From positions 62,001-126,000 of the forward strand of contig JALMLS010000453.1 in NCBI GenBank assembly GCA_038496445.1: a DNA stretch of 64,000 bases, written 5' to 3'. Under the pieces are notes generated by a model that was not told the DNA's origin, did not search any database, and saw only the letters and a program-made list of their open reading frames with translations. This document shows positions 35,701 to 47,577 of the stretch, one piece after another (within the stretch, counting starts at the first letter, position 1; every line of letters starts with the position of its first letter). Source of the stretch: Trichosphaerium sp. ATCC 40318 (lineage: Eukaryota > Discosea > Flabellinia > Trichosidae). Made by a program: the position numbers and the translations under genes.

Positions 35701-38700
35701 CACAGCATGTTTAAAAATAGTTTAGGTTTTCTTTCTTACCAGTTAAGTCCGATACATGCTGTGTACTATTTTGTTGACGTATATAAAATCTTGTAGCCAA
35801 AAAATTACCACCATAAACTGAATTATAAAGAGCCCCGCCAGTTGTCCTAAAACGTCAATATTAGTAAACCAAAGTCAAGTCAAAGCGAATATTAAAAAAA
35901 TCCAAAAGGCCTTTCTAAAAGCCGCACCAGTATGGAAAGTTTGCTACACCATTCTTCACTACATTATCTCTGTTTGGTTGGGTACCAATAAAAAATCCAG
36001 GCTTATTCACTGAGACATAGTAAGGCTACAAGAGAAACAAAAAGAAAAAAAAAAAAAAAAAGAAAAAAAAAGTGTACCTCCACAAACTTTGTGAAAAGCA
36101 AAGGCTTGAGGTTGGTAAAATGTCAGATCTAAAGAATAAATAAATTAGAAGGAATCCCAATCTAAATTTCTATGCACAGTATACGTACAAACTGTGACAG
36201 TAATGGTGGTTCTACCAATCGCATGACATTCAAAAAGTACAGTTAATGGTTGAGATACATTGAAAAATAATTCACCGGTCCTCTCGCCTTGTAAAATGTA
36301 CGGTGTAACAATGCCGTCCTCCTTTGATGTAACATTTACAACATAATCTTGAGAAACCTCCTTTCCCATCACTTGCAATAGATTCCGTAAGAAATTAAGT
36401 TCGACGTAAAACGAATAAAAAAACAAACTAAAACGCACTCATGTAGAAAGTCACGTTTGATTCATCTCCGAGATACGCCACTCCAGGTGTTCTATAAGAA
36501 TACAAAGGTAGTACATAACCAGAAGCAATGACATCTGTTGAGCGTTCAAGCTGTAAACAGAAGTTAATTTTAAACAAAATCAGGTATACATCAGATTCGT
36601 ACAGTGCCAACGTTGAACCCTGTCTGTCTTCCACCACAATCCTTAGTATATACTATTGATATTTGATCAAACTTTTCAACACCAAAGCTTGCTGTGATTA
36701 TAACAGAAGAAGCCGTTGTACAAGCATAATTGACCTATTACACAGCTTAAAAAGTGCTTTTCTTGCCAGGCTTTTTAACACTGAGAGGTATTAATAATGT
36801 TTCTTTCACATACCTTGAGTAGAGTGTCTACTCCATTCTTTACTATACCACCATGTACAATAGATCCTTCTGTTGTTACATTGCAAATTGAAGGATCGCT
36901 TGAAACAACTTTAACATTTGTAATGTACTGAGTGGCTTGTAAGTTGCTCATTGTTAAATGAAATACGCTCTGCACTGTGTCACCGTAAACAACCGCCTAT
37001 ACATGTTAATATATTTCAGTAAAAAAAATCTAATTGCCAGTATAAACATTGAACACGTGTTTGACACCATAAGCAAAACGATGCTTACACAAAAAAAAAA
37101 GAAAGCATGATTGTTTTACCTGGTGAAGAACTGGGTTATAAATAAGAGTTGGATCTCCGTCTTCTACTACATCACTCCAACCTGGTTGAGTACCAATATT
37201 AAGGCCAACACGAGAAGCTATAAAGAGATAAAGGAGTTAAATCCGAAAGAAATTAATCGTTGTTTCTTTCTTACTTCCTACACGCTTAATCCATCCTATT
37301 TCAATAGCGTTATACGGTCCATAAAGATTAATGGTTGTCTATTGTGTGACACTTAGTATGAGTTATCTTTACCTCATTTCGCGTACCATAATCCTTGTGA
37401 ACGTTGCCTCTGCAGTGCAATTGTAATGAACATCATAGTACGTTGTGGAATTTGATACTATTTCTGTTTTTGTGAAAATTAAGAGTCGTTATTCGTATAT
37501 TAAGCTTACCATCACCTCCTGGCCGTGTTACATAAGGATAACATACTTTCTTTAAAGACGTTGTGACAATGCTTTTAATGGCGCCTGTGTTATTCAAAGG
37601 TAACGTGACATAAAATCGTGTAACAGCTTCATCCTTGTAGGCATATTGCGTTGCCAAAGGAGGAAAGTAAGGTAGTGTAACAGCACCATCAGTAACAACG
37701 TCGTCCCAACTAAAAAATTGTTACAATGAAAGAAGTAAATACATAGGCCAAGAGCTAGCAAACGTACTTTGGTGCTGTACCAACATTAAATTCAAGTAAA
37801 GGAACTAAAGTAAAGAATATTAGCTCACTTTCTGTATTTGATCACGTGATTTTATAATACTAAACACGTGCCTCCACAACGTTTCCTCCAACCCCATTTG
37901 ATTATTCCTTCTGGTTTTGTGGCATTCAAAATTACAGTTATTTGGGAGTCGCCTTTGTAAGTGAAATTTAGTTAATTCACAACATATTGTAAGCTGTTTT
38001 TTTGAATAGTATGTCCTACGAATGTAATTGTACGTACCAGGAAGTGTGCACTTATATTCAATACTGAGTGTACGCATCATGAACGATAGATCTCCTCCAT
38101 TCAAAGCAGTACCAGATACATTTAGAGAAAGTCCTGCTTGGTTTGTATTTACAACAGTCAGAGGAAGGTAAGTGGTGTCTGTGATAGCCGATAAATAAAA
38201 ATCATCACGTGTCTGTTTTGCCTATACTAATGTTATGAAACTACAATACATCAAAACAAAAACTGCGCTCAAGAGCAGCAGTAAAGCAAATTCAAACAAA
38301 TCCTTTTTTTTTTTGGGAACTGTACCAATATTAAATGCAAACGCGATGACGCATTCCACAGTTGGTTCACAACGCTATCTTGTACCACATCATCTGCTCC
38401 AGGTGTAGTACCAATGGATACATCCAATTTTGGTGCTATAGTGTACCATGAGTGGGTGTAAAAAATCAAAAGAAATGTTGTTCTTCGTACGAGGTTGTAA
38501 GGATTTGCCCCACGCGAAAACTACTTGTGCGCAAGATACGTTAAACTGTAATTTTGCCGTTGTTATAACAGTAGTAGCCTTGAGGATATTGGTTTGGCAC
38601 GTATAAAGCACTTTGAGAGTTTGGGGTTTTGTGGACAAAATTGCTATGCAATGACGTAAGGAATGAACTTCTAACGCGTATACTAAACGCACTTGATACG

Positions 38701-39075
38701 TTAGGGCCAGTATGTGTTACATTGCACAATGTAGAGTCTGTTTCAATGTCCAAAAGTGTTATTTCTATATCCTCTGTACTAGTAACCAAGAAATCTAGCT
38801 CGTTTCTCACTGCTGGTAATTTAAACCCGTGATCCTTTTGTAGATTATTTACAATTGTAGTTACGCAACCAAACGTACGTCAGGACCCCATGGAGACACT
38901 ACCACTCCATTTTGAACGACATTCAATCCAACTGCGGTGATATCTAAACCACAAGAACGACAAGCTAATAGCGAGTTTGTACAAGGAGACAATAAATATC
39001 CCTCCGAAAATTCTCGTTCATACCTTCCCAAAAACATACAAATAACACCAGGTGTAGTATACCACGTTTTAGCAT
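32791..39075 (-). CDS. large repeat-containing type I membrane surface protein
   Basis: A 6.3-kb gene of many short exons. ATG at 39073-39075 gives a signal peptide (MLKRGILHLVLFVCFWE). The ectodomain is built of degenerate repeats, each over one or two exons, with the motif (G)xxIGTxPxxDDVVxNGVxxPxW: VGLNVVQNGVVVSPW, VSIGTTPGADDVVQDSV, VGLNIGTQPGWSDVVEDG, FFIGTQPNRDNVVKNGVANF, FSVGLKPDENDVVDNGIADP and FIGTSANNTEVMEYGVPLEP. In between lie Asn-x-Ser/Thr-rich strands such as ICNVTTEGSIVHGGIVKNGV. The last exon encodes a membrane helix (LLFVIALVATGVYLYL) and a basic tail, with the stop at about 32791. This could be two adjacent genes, but I see only one signal peptide and one anchor. A role in adhesion or recognition is inferred. 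Confidence 0.6.
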
Positions 39076-39426
39076 TGCTAAAGTGCGTAACGCGCTTGTC
39101 TTCCAAATTTTGGTCGCCACAATAATTAAAAGTACTGGCTTAACTTTCGCACTATTTTTCTATTTTAGTTTTCGACGCTTGCAAATTAACCTTTGAACTT
39201 GTTTTAACGTTTTCAAAAAGACACGCGAAATGACACGCAATGTGTCACATTTCAGTTTAGACTAAAAGCACTAAGCTCTACAATACTATACGGTAGTGCT
39301 AATTGTTGAAATATCTTGCTGGTACGTATTGAGTGTGCTTAAGCGCTATCGCAGGATTTTGTTGTCAAAAACCTAACCGTTGAAATAAAGTTTCATTTTG
39401 TACAACTTGACAGACGCTTTCTCTTC

Positions 39427-39970
39427 ATGCAATTTTATAGTGCGCCTAGTTCAGAAGACGACGATTACGTACCTGATGGCAGTTATAGCGAATCTGGCTC
39501 TGAAATTGATTTGCTTGACAGCGTCAGTGATGTATCTGACAGCGAATTTAAACTATCTAAAGATGATACCGAAGTCTTAGACCAGGCTAAAATGCTTTCT
39601 GCGGTTAGAAAATGCTAACATGCGCCATTTATCTCACAATTACATTAGGCATGGTCTCCTACGCCTGTAAAATATCGTTCCAGAACTACTCAACCAATAC
39701 GAAAGCGTACGCGGGAAAAATTTAAAACTTCTGGAAAAATCAAAAAAAACGTTTCGTTTATTCTGTTTAGCTTCAGTACCAAAGAAAAAGGCACAGCGTA
39801 AACAATCGTATAACTATGAGGACAAGGAAAACATCCATAACGCTAAGGTAACAAAACCACGCACAAAGAAAGCCAAGAAAGCAAAAAAAACGAACAGGAA
39901 GCTTTACAGCCGTGATAAAATGGAGCGACTTGCTGCTCAAATGGATGAAATGCTTCTTGCTGATGAGTAA
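39427..39970 (+). CDS. small acidic-basic nuclear protein with KEN box
   Basis: ATG 39427 opens an acidic N-terminus (SSEDDDYVPDGSYSESGSE). The first intron starts at about 39602 (GTTAGA), the second at about 39700 (GTACGC), and both keep the frame. The C-terminal exon is basic: PKKKAQRKQSYNYEDKENIH, then KPRTKKAKKAKKTNRK, ending MERLAAQMDEMLLADE and TAA at 39968-39970. About 130 residues. The EDKENIH segment contains a KEN triplet, the degron read by the anaphase-promoting complex, so a cell-cycle-regulated nuclear protein is possible. The acidic start resembles Swc5/CFDP1 proteins, but the diagnostic C-terminal domain of that family is absent. Confidence 0.55.
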
Positions 39971-40055
39971 CTTATCTTATTGCTTGGCCAAGCATTTGTA
40001 TTGTAGTGTGAATAAAAAAATCGACATGTATTTATGGTTTTGTTTATTTTATTTG

Positions 40056-41514
40056 TCACCATATGAAATAATAGCCTATTGTCATTGCAGCAAAGGCAAC
40101 ATGTAGTTTTAATAAACTGTTTGCTTTCGAATTTACACATGGTGATTCCTTGATAGCAACAAGTGTTTGTAGCTCTACCACGTGGTATATTAGAAGCAAT
40201 AAGGAATTGTTGAGGTAAGTACAGTACCTTGACGTATCTTAAGCTGACATCCTTCAACTGTACTTACACGCACTGTAGATAAATCAACAGTACAATGGCT
40301 TGCAAGTCTTGCTATTTCTAATTTTTGTGTATCACCATCTAATCCATCAATCACAATGTCTCCATCAAGAAACGCACATCCTTTGATATCGAGAATAGCA
40401 CCTGCTGCAATCTCAAGAGTTGCATTTGCTTCCAGGACTAAATGACCTAGGCAGCTGTTTATTGTTGTGTGTCTGCTTAAAACGAAGGCATACCATCTAC
40501 AACTACCAGCTGGTCTACTCTAAGACTATCGGTTACAACAACTCTTGCTTCCTCTTATACAAAAGTGAGATGCAAGTCGACCAAGTAACAACTAGCGCAC
40601 CACACAAGCTACTGCTGAATGCATATCTTATTGCAGCTTTTATTATTGATGCTCCTACATCTGTAATGGTAGCGTTTATTCCCATGAATAAACCAATACG
40701 TGGAGCAGGTGTTGTTGAATTATCCAACAGTATTGAACCCTAAATAAGGAGGTATTAGATCTACAAAATGATTGATGAGGTAGTAACGAACAGCCCTTAC
40801 CGTTTCGTACACATAAACTGCTACTCCACCCAGCTCTGCCATTGCTATTATTGTTGCTCCGCTTCCAAGATCTTGTGCTGTTACCATACAACCCACTGTG
40901 CAGTTAGAAATAAGTTGAATGTGTCCAGCAAAGCCAGCCGCTAGAGGATGTGATGGCTCTAAAATGTCAACTTCTGTTTGTGTATTTTGTTCTCCATTTC
41001 CCATAAGAAATTCATCAAAAGCATTCTCTTCGTATATTATTACAGGAACATTAGCTTTTCCTAACCCAATCACGTTCCCAGCAAACGCTGACTGAGATAC
41101 AATCTAAGCACAGTTAGATCAAAACACATTCGGTTAAGTCATGTAGATAACTTATTGTGCCAATTTTGTGCGCTAGCACAAAGCTATGTGTGTAGCTTTG
41201 TACAGTAAAAACAGCGTATACGTACCATCATAGCGTAATTAGATGCCTCCAGTAAAGATACAGCTTGTGTACACCTAAAATCTACGTCTAATCCAGCCTC
41301 TTCGGCGTAGTTATGTATTGCGATATCTCCTGCACCTTCAGTAGTGCAGTTATTGTCGTCAGCCTATGGTTTTTGTAAGTTTTGGTACAAGAATGGCCAT
41401 TTCACGTGCCAAAAAGAGTACAGTGTTACACTTAACACTAGTTGAAGGAGCGCTAGTTGGTTGCAATAGCGTTACGCTTATACATAACGAAAAAAATAGG
41501 TATAACAAACCCAT
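40056..41514 (-). CDS. GPI-anchored surface protein, paralogue 1
   Basis: ATG at 41512-41514 gives a signal peptide (MGLLYLFFSLCISVTLLQ). After a GTACTC intron come DDNNCTTEGAGDIAIHNY and GLDVDFRCTQA, then a domain with NVPVIIYEENAFDEFLMG, LEPSHPLAAGFAGHIQLIS, GSGATIIAMAELGGVAVYVY and PAPRIGLFMG. This order recalls a ThuA/glutamine-amidotransferase-like domain found in bacterial secreted proteins, a tentative match from memory. The C-terminal part has short strands (LEIAAGAILDIKGCAFLDGD) like a beta-helix, then, after an intron, a hydrophobic tail (LHVAFAAMTIGYYFIW) ending in TGA, the form of a GPI signal. The next minus-strand gene at 42336-43748 is a recent duplicate. Confidence 0.72.
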
Positions 41515-42335
41515 CAAGTTAATGGGAAATCGTTTGGTACTTGTAAAAATTTGCCGTCATGTCAATATGGGTCAAACAGTTTACAAGCAGCTGGAATACC
41601 ACAAGTTTTGAGACAGACTGACTTTTATCTATAAAATTCCAGTTGGCAGATGTGACGGATTTGACACTTCTGACATATCACAGTATTTTACTTACATATT
41701 GTACACAGCACGATCAAACCACGGAAGTGTTCAATGAGCTAAAAGCGAATTAAAAGTTGGTGTCTTAGAAAGCTATCACATTACCGCCAAACGCGGTACG
41801 AATGCCTGAAACACTGTTTGCTGTATGTTTTGTTTGAAAAAATCTACGTACTTGTATAACTAACTAGCGCTACGCTAGCGCCTACCTCACGCTAACAAAA
41901 GCACTTTGGTAACATCCAAACTGCACGGCAGGTGTAATGACCTCAACAGACCCCAAAACGCCACCAGTGTTGCTGTAGGATTTGTAAACGCCACTGGGTG
42001 TCAAATATAAACATAATTTTTTTTTTGCTATGGGCTGCTAAATCACGTGTGTTAAATGGTTGGATTCACTGGACAAGCGCGAGGGTTAAAAAGCGAGATT
42101 TGCAAGATCATCTTCCATGGTCTTTTGAAACAAGCATAGCATTGTCACGCAAATAGTTCACATTGTGAAATATACACCATTTGACAGAAGTGTCAGATCT
42201 CCTAAAAGTGCTAAGAACACTTTCTAAACATTATTTAGAAAACTTGAATACAGGAATATTGATTTGGGTTTTTTCCATCACGTGAATTGTATCCGCTAGC
42301 GTTAATTTCTCGCTGTATGATCTAGCTCAAGTTCT
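41515..42335. other. spacer between the two paralogues
   Basis: No exon is visible. An inverted pair near 41664 and 42185 (TTTGACACTTCTGACA and its near complement) and two CACGTG sites (about 42043 and 42280) are present. Confidence 0.4.
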
Positions 42336-43748
42336 TTATTCGAATGTTGAGTACATGGAAAACGAAAGACAGCTTATTACCACATAAAACGCAATGATTA
42401 ATTCTTGACATGCGCTTACACATGGTGATTCCTTGATAGCAACAAGTGTTTGTAGCTCTATCACGTGGCATTATTAGAGGCAATAAGAAACTGTTGAGGT
42501 CAGTACCTTGACGCATCTTAAGCTGACATCCTTCAACTGTACTTACACGCACTGTAGATAAATCAACAGTACAATGGCTTGCAAGTCTTGCTATTTCTAA
42601 TTTTTGTGTATCACCATCTAACCCATCAATCACAATGTCTCCATCAAGAAACGCACATCCTTTGATATCGAGAATAGCACCTGCGGCAATCTCAAGAGTT
42701 GCATTCGTTTCCAAAACAAGGTGACCTTGAAACCATCAGCGGTGCTTCTACAATTTAAATGAAGGTAATACCAAGAATATTGTTCAGCTGATCCACTTTA
42801 AGACTATCAGTTACCACAATTTCCCTGCCAGCCTCTAAATAGTAAGAACACAACGAGAAGATACTGATAGTACGTACCACCACACAAGCTGTTGTTGAAT
42901 GCATAGCCTATTGCAGCTTGGATTATTGATATTCCTGTATCTGTAACATTGGAGTATTTGCCCATAAATAAACCAATACGCAAAGCACGTGTTGTTGATC
43001 CATCTGCCAGCATTGAACCCTTCAAATAAATAGATTAAAACAAGACAAATATACATCCAACAGCCTGTCCTAGCAAGAACAGTCCGTACCTTCTCGTATG
43101 TATAAACTGCAACTTCTGTTCCATATGACATTGCTATTGTTGTCGCTCCGCTTCCAAGATCTTGTGTTGTTACCATACAACCCTCTGTGCAGTTAGAAAT
43201 AAGTTGAATGTGTCCAGTAAAGCCAGCAGCTAGAGGGTGTGATGGCTCTAAAATGTCAACTTCTGTTTGTGTATTTTGTTCTCCATTTCCCATAAGAAAT
43301 TCATCAAAAGCATTCTCTTCGTATATTACTACAGGAATATTAGCTCTGACTAACCCATCCACATTCCCAGAATCTGCAGACTGAGATACAATCTAAGCGT
43401 CAGTCAGATAGCCAAAAGTGGGCCAATTGTGAGTTATCGCTGTCACAAATAGCGGACGTACCATCATGGCGTAATTCGATGCCTCTGTTAGCGGTACTGT
43501 AAGCGTACATCTAAAATCTACGTCAAATCCAGCTTCTGTGGCGTATTTGTTTATGGCATTATCAGCCTTTCCCTCAGTACTGCAGTTGTTGTCGTCAGCC
43601 TTGTTTAATGTCAGCTTTGGGACAAGAACTAAGCTGCACGTGCCAAAAACAGTACTGTGTTACATCTAGCTGTATTAACAGACGCAGTAGAGGTTTGCGC
43701 AAGTGAAATACCAATGTAAAGAGAAAACGATAGATACAACCAAAACAT
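42336..43748 (-). CDS. GPI-anchored surface protein, paralogue 2
   Basis: ATG at 43746-43748 gives MFWLYLSFSLYIGISLAQTS, a signal peptide different from that of paralogue 1, whereas the mature domains are almost the same: NIPVVIYEENAFDEFLMGNG, EPSHPLAAGFTGHIQLIS, TEVAVYTYEKV, RALRIGLFMGKYSNVTDTG, then LEIAAGAILDIKGCAFLDGD. The final exon differs and ends in another hydrophobic tail (IIAFYVVISCLSFSMY) before TAA at 42336-42338, again a GPI-type signal. The pattern of conserved core with changed signal and anchor suggests selection for surface exposure rather than for particular end sequences. Confidence 0.72.
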
Positions 43749-44105
43749 CACGTTATATGATTTTTAATTACGTCCAGTTACTTTCAATAAAAAATTGCCG
43801 GATAACGTCATAAAAACAGTTCAGCTTTATTTCAAAATCAGTCAACTCCATGTTTTTTTAGTCACATGCACGCAAACATAGTTTTATATGGATAGCCTGA
43901 AAGCAGAACAAAACAAAAAAACAACGAAATCCGTGCTTGATTTCATTGCCTTCTTGTTGATCACATGGAATTATACAATCATATTGCAATTACATTTGTA
44001 AACGGGCACGATACATAGCTTGGCTTCTATTGAGGCTAGATAGTTACTCTTTGCAAACGGCCATGTATGTTATATTGCTTTTGATACGACCTAGGGTGTT
44101 TTTGG
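43749..44105. other. intergenic, no convincing gene
   Basis: Divergent spacer upstream of paralogue 2. A 37-codon frame beginning at ATG 43888 has no family features. Confidence 0.35.
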
Positions 44106-44424
44106 ATGCTGAGTAAACGCCACCGAAGTAATTTTGCCACTACACTTTTCGATCTCGTAGCAACAAATAGAAAGATAATTGCACATACTCTACCTCAAGT
44201 GAACACCATAGCTGTATCAAATGAGTAAGTTATGCTACCAGACAAAGAGATAGCTCTAACTTGAACTTATAGATATCTATGTAGGTGATTATGAGGTTGT
44301 ACTTTGAAGTCATTTCATTCAATACTGCAGGGTAAAAAGTTTCGTTACAATGCAAGTGATATTTGTCAATGTACTTGTGTACCAGAGAACAAAAGTGTCA
44401 AATAAAGAGGCATTAGGCTACTAG
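44106..44424 (+). CDS. possible small three-exon protein
   Basis: ATG 44106 opens MLSKRHRSNFATTLFDLVAT, continuing NRKIIAHTLPQVNTIAVSNE to a GTAAGT donor at about 44225. A tiny middle exon and a last exon starting about 44331 can be joined in frame (SFVTMQVIFVNVLVYQRTK) to TAG at 44422-44424. That gives about 75 residues. It lies directly upstream of the DENN gene on the same strand. The strand-rich pattern is protein-like but I recognise no family, and the 8-base middle exon is doubtful. Confidence 0.3.
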
Positions 44425-44607
44425 CACGTGCTGCAAAGAAGAAACACGTGCTTTTTTTTCTGTAAGCCATCACTATCTTTTAAGGTGTCACCATTCAAAT
44501 CCTCTACGGTCAAATCTAGTCGTTGTTTACGAATTTGCGGAAACGTAAAGCTACAAATTAAATTGACCTCGTTCACTCCAAACACTACCTAGCGCGTATT
44601 TAAAGCC

Positions 44608-47320
44608 ATGGAGGATAAACTCGAAGGCGGTAATAGGCGGCGCGTAATGTCAGCCATTGCACGAAGGGAAATGGAAAGGTACGTTTCGTTTTTAGACGTA
44701 TTCAAGCGCTTAGTACCTACTTATCGCTATAAAAAAACGTTTTTTTTACTAAACGACTTAAATCGCGTAATTGAAGCCTTTAGACACTCTTCTTTCAGTC
44801 TACAAGGCACTACAACGCCAGAACGCTTTGGGAAGTTTTATGAAGCATTTGCTGTCATTGGTGTGCCCCCAGACGCGGAAGTACGCATAATAGTAGTGTT
44901 TTAAAGACATAAGCACCTTTAACGAAATAAATTGTAACAAAACAAAAGATCGATCAGAAGACACCAACCAACATAGAGCCAAAAGTTATATTCGAGTATC
45001 CACCGAATAACTCGTTAAAGTACGCTTACACAAACGGAAAATTCGTGGTTCATTTTTGTTACCTCGTTACTGGCTTTACGTTCTACCATTCGGATTCCGA
45101 GCGTATACTTACGTATATTTTAGCGTAAAGAGTCTGATGCTTCCAAAATTCTGGCACGTGGCAGAAACATGATTTTTTTGTTTACTTCTGGAGCAAAAAA
45201 TTTATTTCAACTAAACATGCTGCTGAACGGTTTGTCTTTTACTGATTATGGAATATGTAGTTTCCCAAGTGGATTAGAAACAACACAAGTTAAGAGAACA
45301 GCATCTTCGTCAAAGATAAACACGTTGCTATTTGGTTCTTTATCTTCACTTGAGGAATCAAATAGAAGTTTTGTTTTCTTACTTACAGGAACAAAACATG
45401 TTTACTATGGTAAACACAAGAAATAATTTTTGTCTCGGTGCTAACTATTCTATAGCTATATGTGTGATGAATCACGAACTTATAAACGTACGCAACGAAT
45501 TCATTTCTACGAGTGTTGTGGTCTGTTTATTAATGGTTCTTTAGAAATTTCCTTCGTTTATGGGTTCTGTTGTTAACTCGAACAAACATAGTGTCAGGCC
45601 TCAATATGATTGTGTAGCACCTAGATGCTATGTATTTATTAGTAAATTTCCGTTCTTTGATATTCACTTTGAAGTGCTCTATGCCATACTAGGTACTAGC
45701 GAGTTTGTTAGGCCTGTTTTAACTGTTCCAATTTAGCTGGCGAGCGACTTGAGATTCTTAAGCGAAGCGTAGAAAAAGATGAATGTCGTAGCACGGGAAG
45801 TGACTTGGGAATAACAATATCTAAGAAAAACAAGGCAATATCTCTTTTAAAAGCGTACCATCAACAAAAAGTACCAAAAACGAATGCACGAAAATCCATT
45901 TCGTTACCTTCAGACTTGGGTGATCTATCGTTTTACTGCAGGGTACAATACACGTGCACATCATTGTCCTAATATTATATAGCCTGTGGATGACACTCAG
46001 CTTATCGCTGAGTGGTCAATAGTATCGACTTTTAGGTTCCTTAACATTGATGTCTTGTTAAAGCTGTTCTCCGCGATTTTACAAGAAGTACCAATTGTAT
46101 TGGTTTCTCAAAATCTCTCCGTGCTCTCTGCAGTAGCGTGCGTTCCACCTAACAACCACTTCTGAATTATGTTGTAGGATGTCATTGATTCCTTTGCTAA
46201 AGCCGCTAGTGTGGCAGGGACCGTTCATTCCTATTTTGCCGTTATCTTTAGAAGAATGTTTACAAGCACCAAGTTAGTTGAATAGAAATCGAGACAAATC
46301 TCTAATTATTTACAGTGGCCTATATTATTGGTATACAGAAGCTCACTGAATACTCTAAACGCGAAATAAGAGACTCAATGGTCCTTGATATTGACCTCGG
46401 AGGTTGGCTCACTCAAGTTGAACTGGTGCCACTTCCAAACGAGAAAAAACTGTATCCACGTATTTCTTTTCAAGTTTTTTGGTTCGTTCTTTATTTCTTG
46501 ACTATACAAGTCGATCAAAGCTGGAACAATTCTACAACAAAGTGTACATAAGCGATGATGCTGAGCGTTTGAAAGCCCTAAAACAACCATACAAGAAGAA
46601 GCAGAGAAATGGACAGAATTCTATGGAGTGTTTAATTGAATTGAGAAGATATTTAAGGCAGCTTCTCCACAAAATGTTTCAATGCTTACCTGCCAAGTTC
46701 GACTTTTCTTCCAGTAAGCAAATAGCAGCATACGCAAAATCAATAGAAAATGGAAAGTACAAAAGATTCTACAAGCGTCTTATATCAACACAAACATTTT
46801 CGTTCTACGTTGAATCAAAACAGACAAATACTTTTGAAGAGAGTAAGCTATCATTGAATCTAAAGGAGTCAAGGTATCCTCTTAAGAGTTTTTAATATTA
46901 TACTAATACTTTCATAGGCATAGTATAAGCGAAGGTTCTAAAACAATGAAAAGTACACACCAGGTATGTAACTTTGTTTCATTGATTTATGTTTTTTCTT
47001 ACTTTTTTCAAAGACGGAAGGCCTGTACAGAGACAAAGATAATTTACGTGCGTAATAGTAAGATTTCATGTCTCTTTTGACATATTTACTTAGATATGAG
47101 AACATCAAAGATTTCATCTCCTGCAAGTCGGTAAGAAAACAAAAGTAAAACAATTTTCTACATGTGCAATCCATTTGCAATTCACGTTTTCTCTTGTCCC
47201 TTGGTAATATTTAATATTCCTTTTAGAAGACGACCTTCACCAGAAAAGATGCGTCCTCACTCTAATAAGATTTCCAAAAAAAATCCGCCAAAGCCAATAT
47301 CACCAAGGAGTATAACATAG
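44608..47320 (+). CDS. DENN-domain protein (probable Rab guanine-exchange factor)
   Basis: DENN proteins exchange GDP for GTP on Rab GTPases at membranes. ATG 44608; exon 1 ends at 44880 with FYEAFAVIGVPPDAE, and the next exon gives KVIFEYPPNNSLK, the start of uDENN. Later: CSFPSGLETT and FVFLLTGTKHVYYG (uDENN end); then the cDENN core FRFLNIDVLLKLFSAILQEV with PIVLVSQNLSVLSAV, KPLVWQGPFIPILPLSLEEC and VAYIIGIQKLTEYS; then a dDENN-like helical part (RSKLEQFYNKVYI, ECLIELRRYLRQLLHKMFQC). A basic Ser/Pro tail (RRPSPEKMRPHSNK) ends in TAG at 47318-47320. About twelve introns; some middle borders are approximate. All three DENN parts are present in order, so the gene looks intact. Confidence 0.85.
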
Positions 47321-47577
47321 CTCTCCAAAAAAATCCACCAAACTTTCTTTTTGTAAATAATTTTACTCTGTATTAAAATGTGTATCTCTTCTCCCCAACC
47401 CTAGACCCAAACGACCTGTTGGCTTCAAACAAACCTCCAACCTTTCCAGCAACCCTTTGTTGTGAAAGTGACAATCGAAAAAAAGTGAAAATTACTCACG
47501 TGGCAAAATAGTCAACGCTCGTTTACGGCGTTTCAGAAGAACATACTTCGAGCATTGTAATACTAGTGCACTACGCA

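Larger units (their letters stand above)
40056..43748 (-). repeat. tandem gene duplication (two copies)
   Basis: The genes at 40056-41514 and 42336-43748 are near-identical over long exon stretches (for example 40240-40430 against 42520-42712, and 40855-41080 against 43135-43360), while parts of the introns and the C-terminal anchor exon have diverged. They lie in the same orientation with about 820 bases between them, so unequal exchange or local duplication is the likely origin. Confidence 0.85.
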
